This document shows positions 10,953-22,560 of a stretch of DNA of 64,000 bases, one piece after another (within the stretch, counting starts at the first letter, position 1; each line of letters starts with the position of its first letter). Below the pieces are notes generated by a model. The model had not been told where the DNA came from. It searched no databases and saw nothing but the letters and a program-made list of their open reading frames with translations. A program made the position numbers and the translations under genes. The stretch lies in the NCBI GenBank assembly GCA_029747015.1, contig JAKOGI010002230.1, positions 62,001 through 126,000 of the forward strand, read 5' to 3'. The DNA is from Carnegiea gigantea. Lineage: Eukaryota; Streptophyta; Magnoliopsida; Caryophyllales; Cactaceae.

Positions 10953-12200
10953 TGATAAGTGCTTAATGTATACATCATTTTAGGCTATTTTTTCACATTT
11001 TTAGGAGAATTATGTGCTTCATGTCATAATTTATACTCCTATTCTTAATTTATGCTTGGCTATGGTTGTTAGATGTGTTTTGCATGATTTTAGGCTTTTT
11101 ACCCAGTATTTGACCCTTATTGGATGTATTTTAACCTCCACCATGGACACCCATGTACTGCTACGCCCGTTGAGCAAGAAAAGAACAGAAAATCGGCTCC
11201 AGTCAAGACCACAATCGGACCGTGGTGGCTGCCACGGGCCGTGGTGAAGGGTGAAACTATTACCTCTTCGTTTCCTTCAGTTGTGTGGCTGAAAACATCC
11301 AGATTTTCTATAAAAGCTGTCGTTCAGCAGCAGAGAAGAGCAAGGAATACATAGCATAGTTCAATTCTCTTTTCTCAAATTTTTTCCTTTTAGTTTAGAT
11401 TCTTAGTTTGGTTATTGTTCCAATGAGAAATCTTGAAAGTGTGTGTTTGATTTTTGAGGCGGTTTGAAGCCCTTGGTTGAAGGCTATCTTAGTCAAGCCA
11501 TTCCTCTCAGATTTCCCCAAAACATTAGTTAGTTGTTTAATCTTTTATCATGTGTGAGTAGTTTTATTTTGTGTAGGGATTTAGTAGTTCATGAAAGTGT
11601 GGTTGGATCATTTTTTTAATCTACAAAATTGTGCTTATTTCATGGTTGGTTTGATTTCATTCTATCAAGTGATTATCATATTGTGAGTAGATTTTTGGCG
11701 AAAGTTTGCTTGCACACTTGAAACGATTGAGTGAAAAACTAAAAGGTGAAATTGATTGTTAGATTGCTTGATAAGAACGGACATAACGTCGCTTCGAAAG
11801 AAAGATTTGCATGTTAGGAGGACTAGAGAGTAAGATATTTAACTTGGATTAAGACAAATTATTTTGAAAGAACGACTTTTGCTTAGCCTAGGCAAATTTG
11901 GTCGATTTCGAAAGAATAGACTAATTTTTAGAGAGATTGCAATTCCTCAAGATTAACCGATTAGAGAAAAGCACATGCTCATCATTTTGATCCAATCAGC
12001 TTTCATGGCTACATTAATTCATGGGCATCTTTCCTTAATTGATTTAAAATTAGTGAATTAGAAGTTGTTAAATTGAACCCTTTTGAATTAGAATTTTGTT
12101 TAGCATATTTTGATAGACAAAACTCGATAGGTTACATTGGCCCTAAAGAGCGATCTTTTTATCTATACTACCACTACCTGTGCGCTTAGAGCAATGGTCA
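10953..12200 (+). repeat. Athila 5' LTR
   Basis: Starts tgataagtgcttaatg and ends gcaatggtca (TG...CA). It aligns end to end with 19307-20564. Inside are a GC-rich dyad (ccgtggtggctgccacgg, about 11220-11237) and a TATA box, tataaaag (about 11309-11316), followed by the likely transcription start. The TATA box lies about 356 bp into the LTR, leaving a long R-U5 part. Confidence 0.92.
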
Positions 12201-12220
12201 AGTTTGCCGTTGCCGGGGAC
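12201..12220 (+). promoter_or_regulatory. Primer binding site (tRNA-Asp type), decayed
   Basis: Directly after the 5' LTR, agtttgccgttgccggggac matches the Athila hallmark primer binding site ending gccgttgccgggga, complementary to the 3' end of tRNA-Asp. The first bases have diverged. This supports both the lineage and the plus-strand orientation. Confidence 0.85.
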
Positions 12221-12357
12221 CAATTTGTTAACTATTGAATTATTCTTACAAAAGTGACTAAGCAGTTTATTGTCTTTTACTTTTATTTTGTTTTTAATTT
12301 CTTGTTCAATTGCACTAGTAGTGTTGGTGATAGTGCTTGTAGAAAATTTTCCCATTT

Positions 12358-13710
12358 ATGCAGAGTCCATTCTTGTACGAACCCGATCCCGAGATTGACA
12401 GGACTTTCAGTTTAAGGAGGAAGAAGCAAAGGATTGAAGAACAAAGACGCAAGGCAAGAAGGAATTCAACAAATGTGGCGGGAGGAAAAGGTGACCAAAG
12501 AAGGACACTTCGAGATTTCGTTACACCTAGAGTCAAAGGAATTGCCTTAAGCATCACTTGCCCTACTGTTGATGCCAACAATTTCGAGCTCAAACCAGCA
12601 CTCATCTCCATGGTGCAATAATCCCAGTTTGGAGGAACTGCTTTGGAAAACCCGAATCTACACCTCTCGGCCTTTTTAGAGGGGTGCGACACGTTGAAGC
12701 TTAATGGAGTCTCTACTGATGCCATCTGATTGTGCTTATTTCCCTTTTCATTGAGAGATAAAGCAAGGGCTTGGTTACACTCTTTGTCATAGGGATGTAT
12801 TACCACTTGGGATGAGTTAACAAGAGCCTTCCTCTCTAAGTTTTTCCCTCCGAGCAAAACGGCCAGCTTAAGGAATCAAATTACCAACTTTGCGCAAAAA
12901 GATGAAGAGATGCTCTAGGAAGCTTGGGAGCGGTTCAAAGATTTACTGCACTTATGCCCCCATCATGGTCTTCAACGTTGGATGATTATCCAAGCTTTTT
13001 ATAATGGTGTAACTCAATCTATAAGGTCCACTATTGATGCGGCGGTGGAAGGAGCCTTGATGAACAAAACTGAGGATGAAGCCTTTAACTTAATTGAGGA
13101 GATGGCACTTAAAAATTTCCAGTGGTCCACCAAATGCGCTAACCCAAACAGGTTGGAGGTGAGCTTGAAGTTGATGTGCTTACTTTACTTTCTGCTAAAG
13201 TAGATGGTATAACTCAAAGATTGGACTGAATAAATGTTAATGCTGTGAATTCTAGTGCCCCTTCCCCTTGTGAAATTTGTGGCTCTATTAAGCATGTGAC
13301 TTTGAATTGTCAAGTTGGGAGTCCTTTTTCCCAAGACCCTAGTGAAGTTAACTATGTTCAAAACTTCAACCTGAGACTGGCTAATGAGCCTTACTCTAGT
13401 ACCTACAATTCGGGTTAGAAGAATCACCTGAATTTCTCATGTAGGTCTAATCCAAACCCTTCGAATAATCCCCTAATAAATGCTAGACCTCCTCGTGGTT
13501 TCGAAAGATCTCCTTTCCCTTTTGACCTCATTTCCCTTCTCAAGCACCCTAAAAGTCCAATTTAGAAGCGATGATGGAAAGTATGCTTGTGGTATAAAAA
13601 AAATAGGATGAGTATATTAAGCAATTAGCCTCAAAGGTTGATGTGTTTACAACTCATAATAGGATGCTGGAAGCCCAAATTGTTCCAAACAGCTAACTTT
13701 TCATCTATGC
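12358..13710 (+). pseudogene. Athila gag, disrupted
   Basis: Starts at ATG 12358 with MQSPFLYEPDPEIDRTFSLR, 157 bp after the primer site. Conserved Athila gag blocks follow: RRTLRDFVTP, NNFELKPALISMVQ, HLSAFLEGCDTLKLNGVS, DKARAWLHSL, TWDELTRAFLSKFFPPSKT and KDLLHLCPHHGLQRWMIIQ. A CX2CX4HX4C zinc knuckle (CEICGSIKHVTLNC) lies near 13270-13311. At least three in-frame stops (for example after SMVQ and after the codons for EEML) and frameshifts inactivate it. Confidence 0.88.
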
Positions 13711-13759
13711 CCCCAGTATACTTCCTACTAAGCCTGAGCTTAATCCTAGGGAGCAATGT

Positions 13760-14630
13760 AATACAATGATTTTGAGAGGAGGAAAACAACTAGAGGGACC
13801 TAAGGAGGCTATCAATGATGAGTCTTTGCAGGATAAGAATGAGCATGTTGAGAATGTCGAGAAGGAGATGTCTTCACCCGCTAAGGAAGTGATTGATGAT
13901 GTCGTACATAAGCCTGATGAGGTTCCTAAAGACCCTAAGGTCATTTTCCTAAAGCCCTACACCTCACCTTTACCATTTCCTCAAAGGATGGCTAAAGCTA
14001 AACTCGATTCGCAATTTAGGAAGTTTTTAGAAGTCCTTAAGAAACTCTATATAAACATTCCGTTTACTGAAGCGCTAACTCAAATGCCTTCATATGCTAA
14101 ATTTCGGAAAGAAATTCTGTCCAATAAAAGAAATCTTGAACAACATGAAACTGTAGCTTTGATTGAAGAATACAATGTGGTGATCTAAAATAAGCTTCCA
14201 GCTAAGCTGAAGGATCCTACTAGTTTTTCAATTCCCTGCCTAATAGGTAATGTGCTTGTAGACCGTGCTTTATGTGATTTAGGGTCAAGCATGAGCTTGA
14301 TGCCTCTTTCTATGTGTGAAAAATTAGAACTAGGAGAGATAAGATCAACTACTATCTCCTTACAATTAGTGGACCATTCTGTAAAATACCCCGTGGGAAT
14401 TTTAGAGGATGTTCCAATAAAAGTAAAGGATTTAAATGTACCAATAGACTTTGTGATTCTAGAAATGGAGGAGAATACATGGCCCCCTATAATTCTTAGG
14501 AGGCCATTCCTAGCCACCGCAAGGTACCGTATCGATGTGAAAGACGGTACACTATTTTTTGATGTAGGAAACGATCATGTAGAGTCTAATTTACTAAAAG
14601 CTGCTCAGTCTCCTTTCATTTCCGATTAGT
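13760..14630 (+). pseudogene. Athila gag-pol linker and aspartic protease, disrupted
   Basis: The segment opens with MILRGGKQLEG, then PLPFPQRMAKAKLDSQFRKF and QMPSYAKFRKEILSNK, typical of the Athila linker before protease. After a stop at 14186-14188 comes the protease: FSIPCLIGNVLVDRALCDLG with the active-site region DLGSSMSLMPLS near 14276-14310 (Athila proteases carry DLG rather than DTG), then WPPIILRRPFLATARYRIDV. This protease part is open from 14190 to 14629. Confidence 0.85.
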
Positions 14631-14644
14631 GTAATAAGATTGAT

Positions 14645-16400
14645 GTGGTTGATGATTTAATATGGGAAATCGTGTCTAACCTTGATTCTAATGATCCACT
14701 TGAGCACTTGGTGTTGAACAATAGCACTACTAAGGATGAAAATCCCGAAGTAGTCGATTGTGCTCAACTTCTGAAAGCATCTCCAACAATTTTGGTGTCC
14801 CTTGCTAAGGTGGAATCATTACAAGATGAAAATAAGCCCTCGTCTGATGAGGTAAAAGCTCCCGATGTTGAACTGAAACCTCTCCCTTCATCCCTGAGGT
14901 ATGAATTTCTTAGACCAAAATCTACATACCTAGTGATTGTGAATGCAAGTTTGAATGCATCCCAAATCAACTCTTTGCTTAGAGAACTTAGGAAGCATCG
15001 TAAAGCCATAGGATACACCCTTGATGACTTAAAAAGAATTCATCCTTATTTGTGTGTGAATCGAATCATAATGGAAGATGATCATAAGCCTTCAATTAAA
15101 CACTAAAGAAGATTGAACCCTAGCATGCAAGAGGTGGTAAAAAAGGAAATTTTGAAGTTGCTTAAGGCCGACATTATCTACACTATCTCTAATAGTGCAT
15201 GGGTAATCCCGATCCATGTTGTACCTAAGAAAGGAAGGATGGCTGTGGTCAAAAATGAGAATAATGAGCTAATCTCTACTAGGACTGTCACAGGCTGGCG
15301 TATGTGCATTGATTATCGAAAATTGAATAAAGCCACCCATAAAGATCACTTTCCTCTTCCCATCATTGACCAAATGCTCAAACGATTGGCTAAAAACTTA
15401 TATTTTTGCTACTTAGATGGATATTCGGGATTCTTTCAAATCCCTATCCATCCTAATGACCAAGAAAAGACTACTTTTACATGTTATTATGGTACATATG
15501 CTTATAGAAGAATGCCATCTGGGTTGTGCAATTCCCTTGCCATATTTCAACGTTGTATGATGGCTATTTTTTCAAATTTTGTTGAGGAGATAATGGAAGT
15601 CTTTATGGGCAATTTTTCTATGTATGGTGTAACCTATGACCAGTGCTTGAATAACTTATCTAAGGTTTTGCGAAGATGTGAAGATGTGAATTTATTCTTA
15701 AATTGGGAGAAACATCATTTTATGGTGCAAGAGGGGTTATCCTTGGTCATTTTGTCCCTAATAAAGGCATTGAAGTTGATAAAGCAAAGGTGGAGGTGAT
15801 TGAGAAATTGCCACCTCCTTCTTTAAAAAGTGTGAGGAGTTTTCTCGGACAGTTGGTTTTTACCGTCAGCTCATTAAAGATTTTTCAAAAATTACGAAAC
15901 CTCTCGCCCAATTGCTTATTAAGGACGTGCCTTTTGAGTTTAATGAAGAATGCTTGAGTGCTTTTCCAAGGCTAAAAGAGGCATTAATCATCGCTCCAGT
16001 AATGCAACCGCCAGATTGGGAGCTACCCTTTGAAGTAATGTGTGATGCAAGTGATTATGCAGTGGGGACTATTCTAGGCTGACGAAAGGACAATAAGCCA
16101 TATACCATACCCTATGCAAGTCGTACCCTTGATGGGGCTCGAGTGAATTACGTCATGATTACGAAGGAGTTCTTAGCAGTTGTCTTTGCCTTAGAAGAAT
16201 TTTGATCCTATTGGATCAATTATAAGGTCATCATTTCACGAATCATTTCACGGATTATGCCGCTTTGAAACATTTAATGAAGAAATCAACTCCAAATCCC
16301 GACTCATCCGATGGGCTATCCTTCTTCAAGAGTTTGATTTGGAAATCAAAGATAAGGCCGAGTTGGTAAATATGGTTGCCGATCATCTACCTTGTTTAGG
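14645..16400 (+). pseudogene. Athila reverse transcriptase and RNase H, disrupted
   Basis: The RT starts around 15113 (MNPSMQEVVKKEILKLLKAD), with WVIPIHVVPKKG, GWRMCIDYRKLNKATHKDHF and motif A YLDGYSGFFQIPI. The motif expected to read F(M/V)DD is FMGNFSMYG (about 15604-15627), so both catalytic aspartates of that motif are changed. A frameshift near 15730 moves the frame to GVILGHFVPNKGIEVDKAK. RNase H follows (FEVMCDASDYAVGTILG, then YASRTLDGARVNYVMITKEF) up to a stop near 16203, continuing with LLQEFDLEIKDKAEL. Catalytically dead. Confidence 0.88.
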
Positions 16401-17725
16401 CCGAAGGGCCACCCCTTGTGAAGAACCCCCCGTTGATGACTCTTTCCCCGAAGAGCAGCTATTCGATATATCCCAGCAAGCTACCCCATGGTATACTGAT
16501 TTGATGTACTTCAAGGTATGCGGAGTGTTACCTCCGGGATTGTCCTACCAACAAAGAAAGAAGTTCTTTGCTGATGCCAAGTACTATGTGTGGGAAGAAC
16601 CTTTCCTTTACAAGATATGCGGAGATGGGATTTATAGAAGGTGCTTGCCTGAAGATGAGGTCCATAGTGCCTTACACCATTGCCATGGTTCAACCTATGG
16701 TGGCTATTATGGACCGGATAAAATGACTGTAAAAAAGCAACTTCTATTGGCCCACACTCTTTAAGGATGTAAGGAAATTTGTCATGACTTGTGATCGATG
16801 TTAGCAAACAAGGAACATTTCCAAGAGGTATGAGATGCCTCAAAGTGGCATACTTGAGGTAGAGTTATTTCATGTATGGGGGATTAACTTCATGGGTCCT
16901 TTTCCTCCTTCCCATAACAAGCTTTATATCCTTGTGGCAGTTGACTATGTTTCTAAGGGGGGGAAGCCATTACCTCCTTAATAAATGATTCTAAGGTTGT
17001 CCTTAAGTTTCTCAAGAAAAATATTTTCACGAGGTTTAGCACGCAAAGAATTCTTCTAAGTGACAATGGCACACACTTTTACAACAAGCCACTTGAGTTA
17101 CTATTAAAAAAATATAAGATATTTCATAAGATAACTACGCCTTACCATCCCCAAACAAGTAGGCAGGTGGAACTCTCAAATAGAAAATTGAAGAGCATAT
17201 TAGAAAAAACAATGGACCGGCCCTGTAAAGATTGCTCCTTCAAGCTTGATGATGCTCTTTGGGCATACTGCACTGCTTACAAGACTCCTCTGGGCACCAC
17301 TCTATACCGGTTCATGTTTGGGAAGTCTTGTCATCTGCTAGTGGAGATGGAACATAAGGCGTATTAAGCTATAAAGACACTTAATTTTGATCTTAAGGTA
17401 GTCGGAGAACGGAGATTTTTGCAACTAAGTAAGCTAGATGAGCTAAGGTTGGAAGCCTATAAGAGTTCGCGTCTTTACAAAGAGCGAACTAAGAAGTGGC
17501 ATGATAAACATATCATGAAGAAGAGGATCGAGAAAGAAGACATGGTCCTATTATTTAACTCCAGATTAAGACTGTTTCCGGCAAAATTGAAGTCTCGATG
17601 GTCAGGACCATTTAAGATCACCAAGGTTTAACCCAATGGAGCAGTTGAAATCTGGAGTGAGTCCATCGGTGCGTTCACAGTTAATGGACAATGATTAAAA
17701 CCACATCTTATGGGATAACCTATTA
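16401..17725 (+). pseudogene. Athila integrase, disrupted
   Basis: The zinc-binding part begins around HHCHGSTYGGYYGPDKM (about 16676) and reaches MTCDRC after a frameshift near 16760. The core has [11 protein letters not shown] (first Asp), [11 protein letters not shown] (second Asp, near 17058) and [11 protein letters not shown] (catalytic Glu, near 17165). The C-terminal KSRWSGPFKITKV near 17590-17630 is typical of Ty3/gypsy. Stops occur after MEHKAY (17367) and after FKITKV. The catalytic triad looks present although the frame is broken. Confidence 0.87.
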
Positions 17726-19306
17726 ATAAAGTTAACGTCCATACACTTACTAATTCGGAGCAAGCATAGAAGAAGGGTCAAGCTCTTGGCCTTAAAGAGC
17801 GCTTCTTAGGAGGGAACCCAAGCTCTTTTCCATTTTCTTCTTTAGCTTTGATTTTTATTATTTTTGTAGTTTATGAAAAAAAAAAACCATAAATTTTGAA
17901 AAAAAAAAGAATTGAAGAGAAAATCCCCCGATGATGATCTTTGTAGATTTGGTAGACTTCTTTGGTGAGGTTTGATCCTTTGATTTCCCCAAATTGTGCA
18001 TAAATGTTTGAGAATGTGTTTGCGAAAACAAGATCCACGTTTTGATCACATATCAAGTGCAAGTTGATTACCCCATGAGTCTTTACATGAATTTTAGCAT
18101 GTGTTTGCTAATGAGCTAGTTATGACTTTGGTAGATGTCCCGTGAGGATTTGAGCTTTTAGAGACTATTTATTAATTTAGTCTCATATTTTCTTTTATGT
18201 GTGACTCTTCCTTGACATTATTTCTCTAGAACTTACTTTGATTCTCGTTTAAGATCACATTTCGCAAATGTATTTAGGCAATATGATTGAGGTATTTTTC
18301 TTTAATATGTTAGACTCAACAGCAAAATAGCCATCTCATTTTTCTTAATTTGAACCTCCTACTATAGCCCATGGCCAAATGCTCATCTTACCCTTAAGCC
18401 AAGACTAGAGAAGTGTTTCATTCTTTTGCATCACGTTTGATAGGGCACTAGTAAGGTGGGTTGTTCTCTTTTAGTGGGTTTTGGTTGTTTGGTGAAGGGA
18501 TGTGAGATCCTGATAAATCCCTTGTCTAATTGTATAAAGTCAAAAGAAGAGTTGGAGTTTAAAGTTCATTATGAATTTCCCTTGGCTAGCTCATTTGAGG
18601 GGAAAAAAACAATAAGAAAAAAAACAATACACCAAAAAAAAAGAGAAAAGCAAAAAAAGGAAGAAAGTGTTGGCCTTGTTGGAATTGTAAATTCTTGTGA
18701 TTTTCAACTCTTTCTCTCTTCAATTGGGGATGTATTTTGTTGATAAATTATAATGGTCTAAGAGGGATGTAGTATGATACACTGCAATCGTTTAGCTCTT
18801 CATCTATGACTTCTAGCTCCTCATTTCCAAAAACATTTGTTCCCCTCTTACTTTTACCCATGGCCCCATTATGAACCTTATGAAAGTCCTCATGATTATC
18901 TAATATGTTTGCATTTTAGTGATGGCAAATTTGAGAGTCTTATCAAGCTTATGGTAGATCTGAGTCTAAGGAATGAGAATTGAGGGAACCTTCATATACA
19001 TTTTGAAACACAAGAGTGCGAATGCCACATAACTATAGTGAGGTTCTACCGGCCCAGCTAGCTTCATTTTTTTCATATGTTAAATGACTGTAATTGACAA
19101 TTTGAGGGGATTGATTCAAGTTTGACATTATGGCCTATCAATTTCATTCTCTAATCTGTTTGCTAATGATTTTTGTATCTTTATTGGGATACCTTTTGAT
19201 CAGCTTTTCCATTGGAATGTTACTTATATCTATCCTGAGCAGGTTCTATAATTTTTGGTTTTTAGCATTGCTTGAGGACAAACAACAATTTAAGTATGGG
19301 AGAGTT
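17726..19306 (+). other. Athila 3' untranslated region with polypurine tract
   Basis: No env-like ORF is seen in this 1.6 kb. It holds A-rich stretches (17876-17910, 18600-18665) and ends in the Athila signature cttgaggacaaacaac followed by the polypurine tract taagtatgggagagtt directly against the 3' LTR at 19307. Some short ORFs here are probably chance. Confidence 0.75.
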
Positions 19307-20564
19307 TGATAAGTGCTTGATGTCTAAATCATTTTTAGGGCTATTTTTCCACATTTTTAGGAGAATTATGTGCTTTATGTCAAAATTGATACTCATGTTC
19401 TCAATTTATACTTGGGTATAGTTGTTAGATGTGTTTTGCAGGATTTTAGGCCTTTTTACCTAGCATTTGCCCCTTTTTAGATGTATTTTGACCTCCCTTA
19501 TAGATACCTATGTGCTGCTATGCCCGTGGAGCAAGAAAAGAATATAAAATCGGGTCCAGCTAAGACCAAGGTTGGACCTGGTGCCTGCCATGGACCGTGG
19601 TGAAGGGTGAAATGGTTGCCTATTCGTTTTCCTTTGGCTGTGTGGCTAAAAACATCTAGATTTTTCTATAAAAGGCATCGTTTAGCAGTAGAGAAGAGCA
19701 AAGAATGCATAGCATAGTTCAATTCTCCTTCTCAAATTTATTCTTTTTAGTTTAGATTCTTAGTTTGGTTATTGTTCTAGTGAAAAAGCTTGAGAGTGTG
19801 TGTTTGATTTTTGAGGCGGTTTGAAGCCCTTGACTGAAGGCTATCTCAATGAAGCCCTTCCTCTTAGATTTCGCCAAAACATTGGTTAGTTGTTTAATCT
19901 TTTATCATGTGTGAACAATCTTATTTCTCCTAGGGATTTAGTAGTTTATGAAAGTGTAGTTAGATCATGTTTTAATCAATAGAATTGTGCTTATTTCATG
20001 GTTGGTTGGATTTCGTTCGATCAAGTGATTATCATGTTGTGAGTGGATTTTTGGCCAATGTTTGCTTGCACACTTAAAACAAATGAGTGAAAAACTGAAA
20101 TGTGACATTTGATTGTTAGACTACTTGATAAGACTTGATATAACATCGTCTCGAAAGAGAGACTTGTATGTTAGGAGGACTAGAGAGTAATCAAAGATAT
20201 TTAACTTGGATTAAGACAAATTAGTTTAAAAGAACGACTTTTGCTTAGTTTAGGCAAATTTGGTTGATTTCGAAAGAATAGACTAAATTCTTAGAGATAT
20301 TGCAATTTCTCGAGATTAACCGATTAGAGAAAAGCACATGCTCATCATTTTGATCCAATCAGCTTTCATAACTACATAAATTCCTAGGGATCTTTCCTTC
20401 AGTGGTTTAAAATTAATGAAGTAAAAGTTATTAAATCGAACCCTCTTGAATTAGAATTTTACTTAGTATATTTTGATAGACAAAACTCGATAGATTACAT
20501 TGGTCCCTGAGGAGCGATCTTTTTATCTATACTACGACTACCCGTGCGCTTGTGGCAGCGGTCA
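19307..20564 (+). repeat. Athila 3' LTR
   Basis: Starts tgataagtgcttgatg and ends gtggcagcggtca. It matches the 5' LTR over its whole length but with many substitutions and small indels. The TATA box (tataaaagg, about 19667-19675) is conserved. Followed by ctagc, the right-hand target duplication. Confidence 0.92.
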
Positions 20565-20569
20565 CTAGC

Positions 20570-22000
20570 ATGATTCAAGATTCATTCAACAACATAGGAG
20601 ACTATCATCGGCAAATAGGAGGCATGGCAATTTCTTCGCCCTAGGTGCATCTTGAATCCAATCTACTTTTCTTTTTAGTTTATGCTTCCCGTAATGCACG
20701 TGTTAGGACTTCAATACATATTAAAAACAGGTATGGCGATAACGGATCTCCTTAGCGTAATTCTCTAGATGGTGCGAGTAATCTAGATACTTCATCGCCA
20801 ACAATAACTGAATAGGGCACAGTAGAATCCAACTGCTCCATGTTTGATGAAATCCTAACTATTTGTGACCTTCAAACAAAAAGTTCCACTCGAACTAACG
20901 TAAGCTTTTTCCATGTCAGGTTTTAATGCAACCTAAGATCTTTTTCCCTTTCATGGAATTAAATTTGTTAATGATTTCATGGGTCAATAGGGTGTTATCA
21001 TAGATAGACCGATGCAGCACAAAGGCACTTTAAACAGAGTCAAACATTGGGCGCATTCGGGTAACCAAGATTTTAGCCATGATCTTGTATAGGTTATTAC
21101 ATAAACTGATTGGTCAAAAGTGCGCTATCAATGATGGATTTTCTATTTTCGGGATCAATGCTATGAGTGTGTGATTGATTTGCTTTAAGAGCATCCCTTC
21201 AAGAGAGAATGATTTAATTGCTTGGCAGATATCTTTTTGAATTATATAACAATAATCCTGAAAAAGAGCTGCACTGAAACCACTGAGCCTGAGGGCTTTA
21301 AATTTATCCATCTAAAAAACTACATCTTTGGTTTCATGCTCCTCAATAGGTTTGACTAAATTGACATTGTCTTCTGGGGTTAAGATTTCCAAGAGATCAA
21401 CTTCAATGGGAGGCGAGTTACCATGCGTTGACCTCATCATGTAGTGAAACCTTGAATAAATAGCTTATGAATTTGAGTAACTTCGTCCACCTAGACTCCA
21501 CATGAATCTTTCATTTTAACAATAGAAGAACGTGTTTTCTGGCTTTCACTGATTGATGGAAGTAATGGGAATTTCTATCCCTATTAACTAACCATTCCTT
21601 TCATGTAATTTTCCCCAAATATTTTTGGTTAAACAGATACATTTTCTCACATTGCTTGATAAGTCTAAAATGCCAATTATTAAGCCTTGCATTATTAGGC
21701 TGGGACACTAAATTTTGCTTAGTCGATAGCAATTTGTCACCATTTTTTCAAGCTTTTGCTTAAAATTCCCAAACGTGCCTTTGCCCTAGGATTTTAAGTT
21801 TAATTTAATCTTTTTCAATTTGTTTGCAATGTAGTACATCGGCATACCTAAGAAAGACATTTTTCAATTCTTCTTAACTAAATAGTGCGTGTCTTGGTAC
21901 TAAGTCCAGGAATGTTGATGACTGAAATTTGTGTCCTTCCTAGTAAGGTGAGCTGGATTTGAAATCCATACGAGTAGCTCTGCTGGGGAAGTTTAAAGTG
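20570..22000 (-). pseudogene. LINE ORF2, reverse transcriptase N-terminal and core part
   Basis: Minus strand, decayed. MYYIANKLKKIKLNLKS and KGTFGNF (about 21850-21770) are the usual lead-in to plant LINE RT. KALRLSGFSAALFQDY, LLKQINHTLIALIPKIENPS and ISLCNNLYKIMAKILVTRM (about 21310-21060) are RT blocks. YDNTLLTHEIINKFN follows, and the catalytic FADD box (PCLLFADDSLLC) lies at about 20625-20590. The reading frame then meets the inserted Athila element and resumes at 10952. It is disrupted by many stops. Confidence 0.75.
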
Positions 22001-22560
22001 GACCTGAATCCGGTCAGCGGCAAAAAAAGCTAATGTGCACCATCCTTTCTTTCATGAAATTGTTATCCATAGCTGAAGGGTTGAGCTTCAGTATTGAGTG
22101 GATACAGTAAAAGATCACCCTTTCTAGACTTTGCTTTCATGAATATTGCTAGATTGACGGCACAATGAAGAATAGGGGAAGGCTAAAATAGTTCGAGAAC
22201 AGGGGAAGGTAGATTTGACAATAAATTTGACTGAAGTAGACTGGGGTTTCTTCGACTGGAGAACAACAAAAGCATTCGAACGTGATAGAGGAAGCATGAA
22301 TTGGGGGCAAAAGAGTAGTAGAAGACTAAACAGAAGTAGGATGAGTGAGAATAGTAGGAAGAACCACCAGGATCAAGTGATTTTTTCATTGAAAGGTTTT
22401 GGTTTGGGTTGATCTGGGTTGGGAAGAAGTAGGGAGTGGTGGGAAGGAGTCAAGGATTCACAGCTAAGAAAAGGAACCAGGGACCATCTCTTTTGTTTTT
22501 CTCTCGCTAGAGGGGGCTCAAAGAAGATGTATTCACATGCCCAAATGAAGCACACTATCT
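22001..22560 (-). other. 5' end of the LINE fragment, no recognisable domain
   Basis: It lies between recognisable LINE RT lead-in and the candidate target duplication at 22561-22571. Minus-strand frames are open for short runs, but none resembles an endonuclease or a LINE ORF1. It may be rearranged LINE sequence or an older unrelated flank. Confidence 0.35.

Larger units (their letters stand above)
10953..20564 (+). mobile_element. Athila-lineage Ty3/gypsy retrotransposon, full length but decayed
   Basis: 9612 bp on the plus strand, with LTRs at 10953-12200 and 19307-20564, a tRNA-Asp-type primer binding site, gag, protease, RT, RNase H and integrase in order, and a polypurine tract abutting the 3' LTR. 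The duplication is ctagt (10948-10952) and ctagc (20565-20569). It sits inside the RT gene of a minus-strand LINE. The LTRs differ at many sites and every coding domain is broken, so it is an old insertion. No env-like ORF, present in some Athila elements, is recognisable. Confidence 0.92.
8892..22560 (-). mobile_element. LINE (non-LTR retrotransposon), 5'-truncated, split by an Athila element
   Basis: The 3' end is marked by a poly(A) tail seen as 16 T at 8892-8907. Reading leftward on the minus strand, the RT core (to about 20570), the RT end (from 10952), the zinc-binding RT-associated segment and a C-terminal RNase H segment occur in plant L1-type ORF2 order. Removing the inserted Athila element leaves about 4.05 kb. 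A candidate target duplication flanks it: ttccacttcta at 8881-8891 and ttccgcttcta at 22561-22571 (one mismatch). The 5' end is thus placed at 22560, but no clear endonuclease domain is seen, so the copy is probably 5'-truncated. Confidence 0.7.

Noticed and set aside
18456..18743. Plus-strand 95-codon ORF in the Athila 3' region as an env remnant
   Set aside because: Lys-rich tail comes from an A-rich tract, and there is no transmembrane or env-like pattern.
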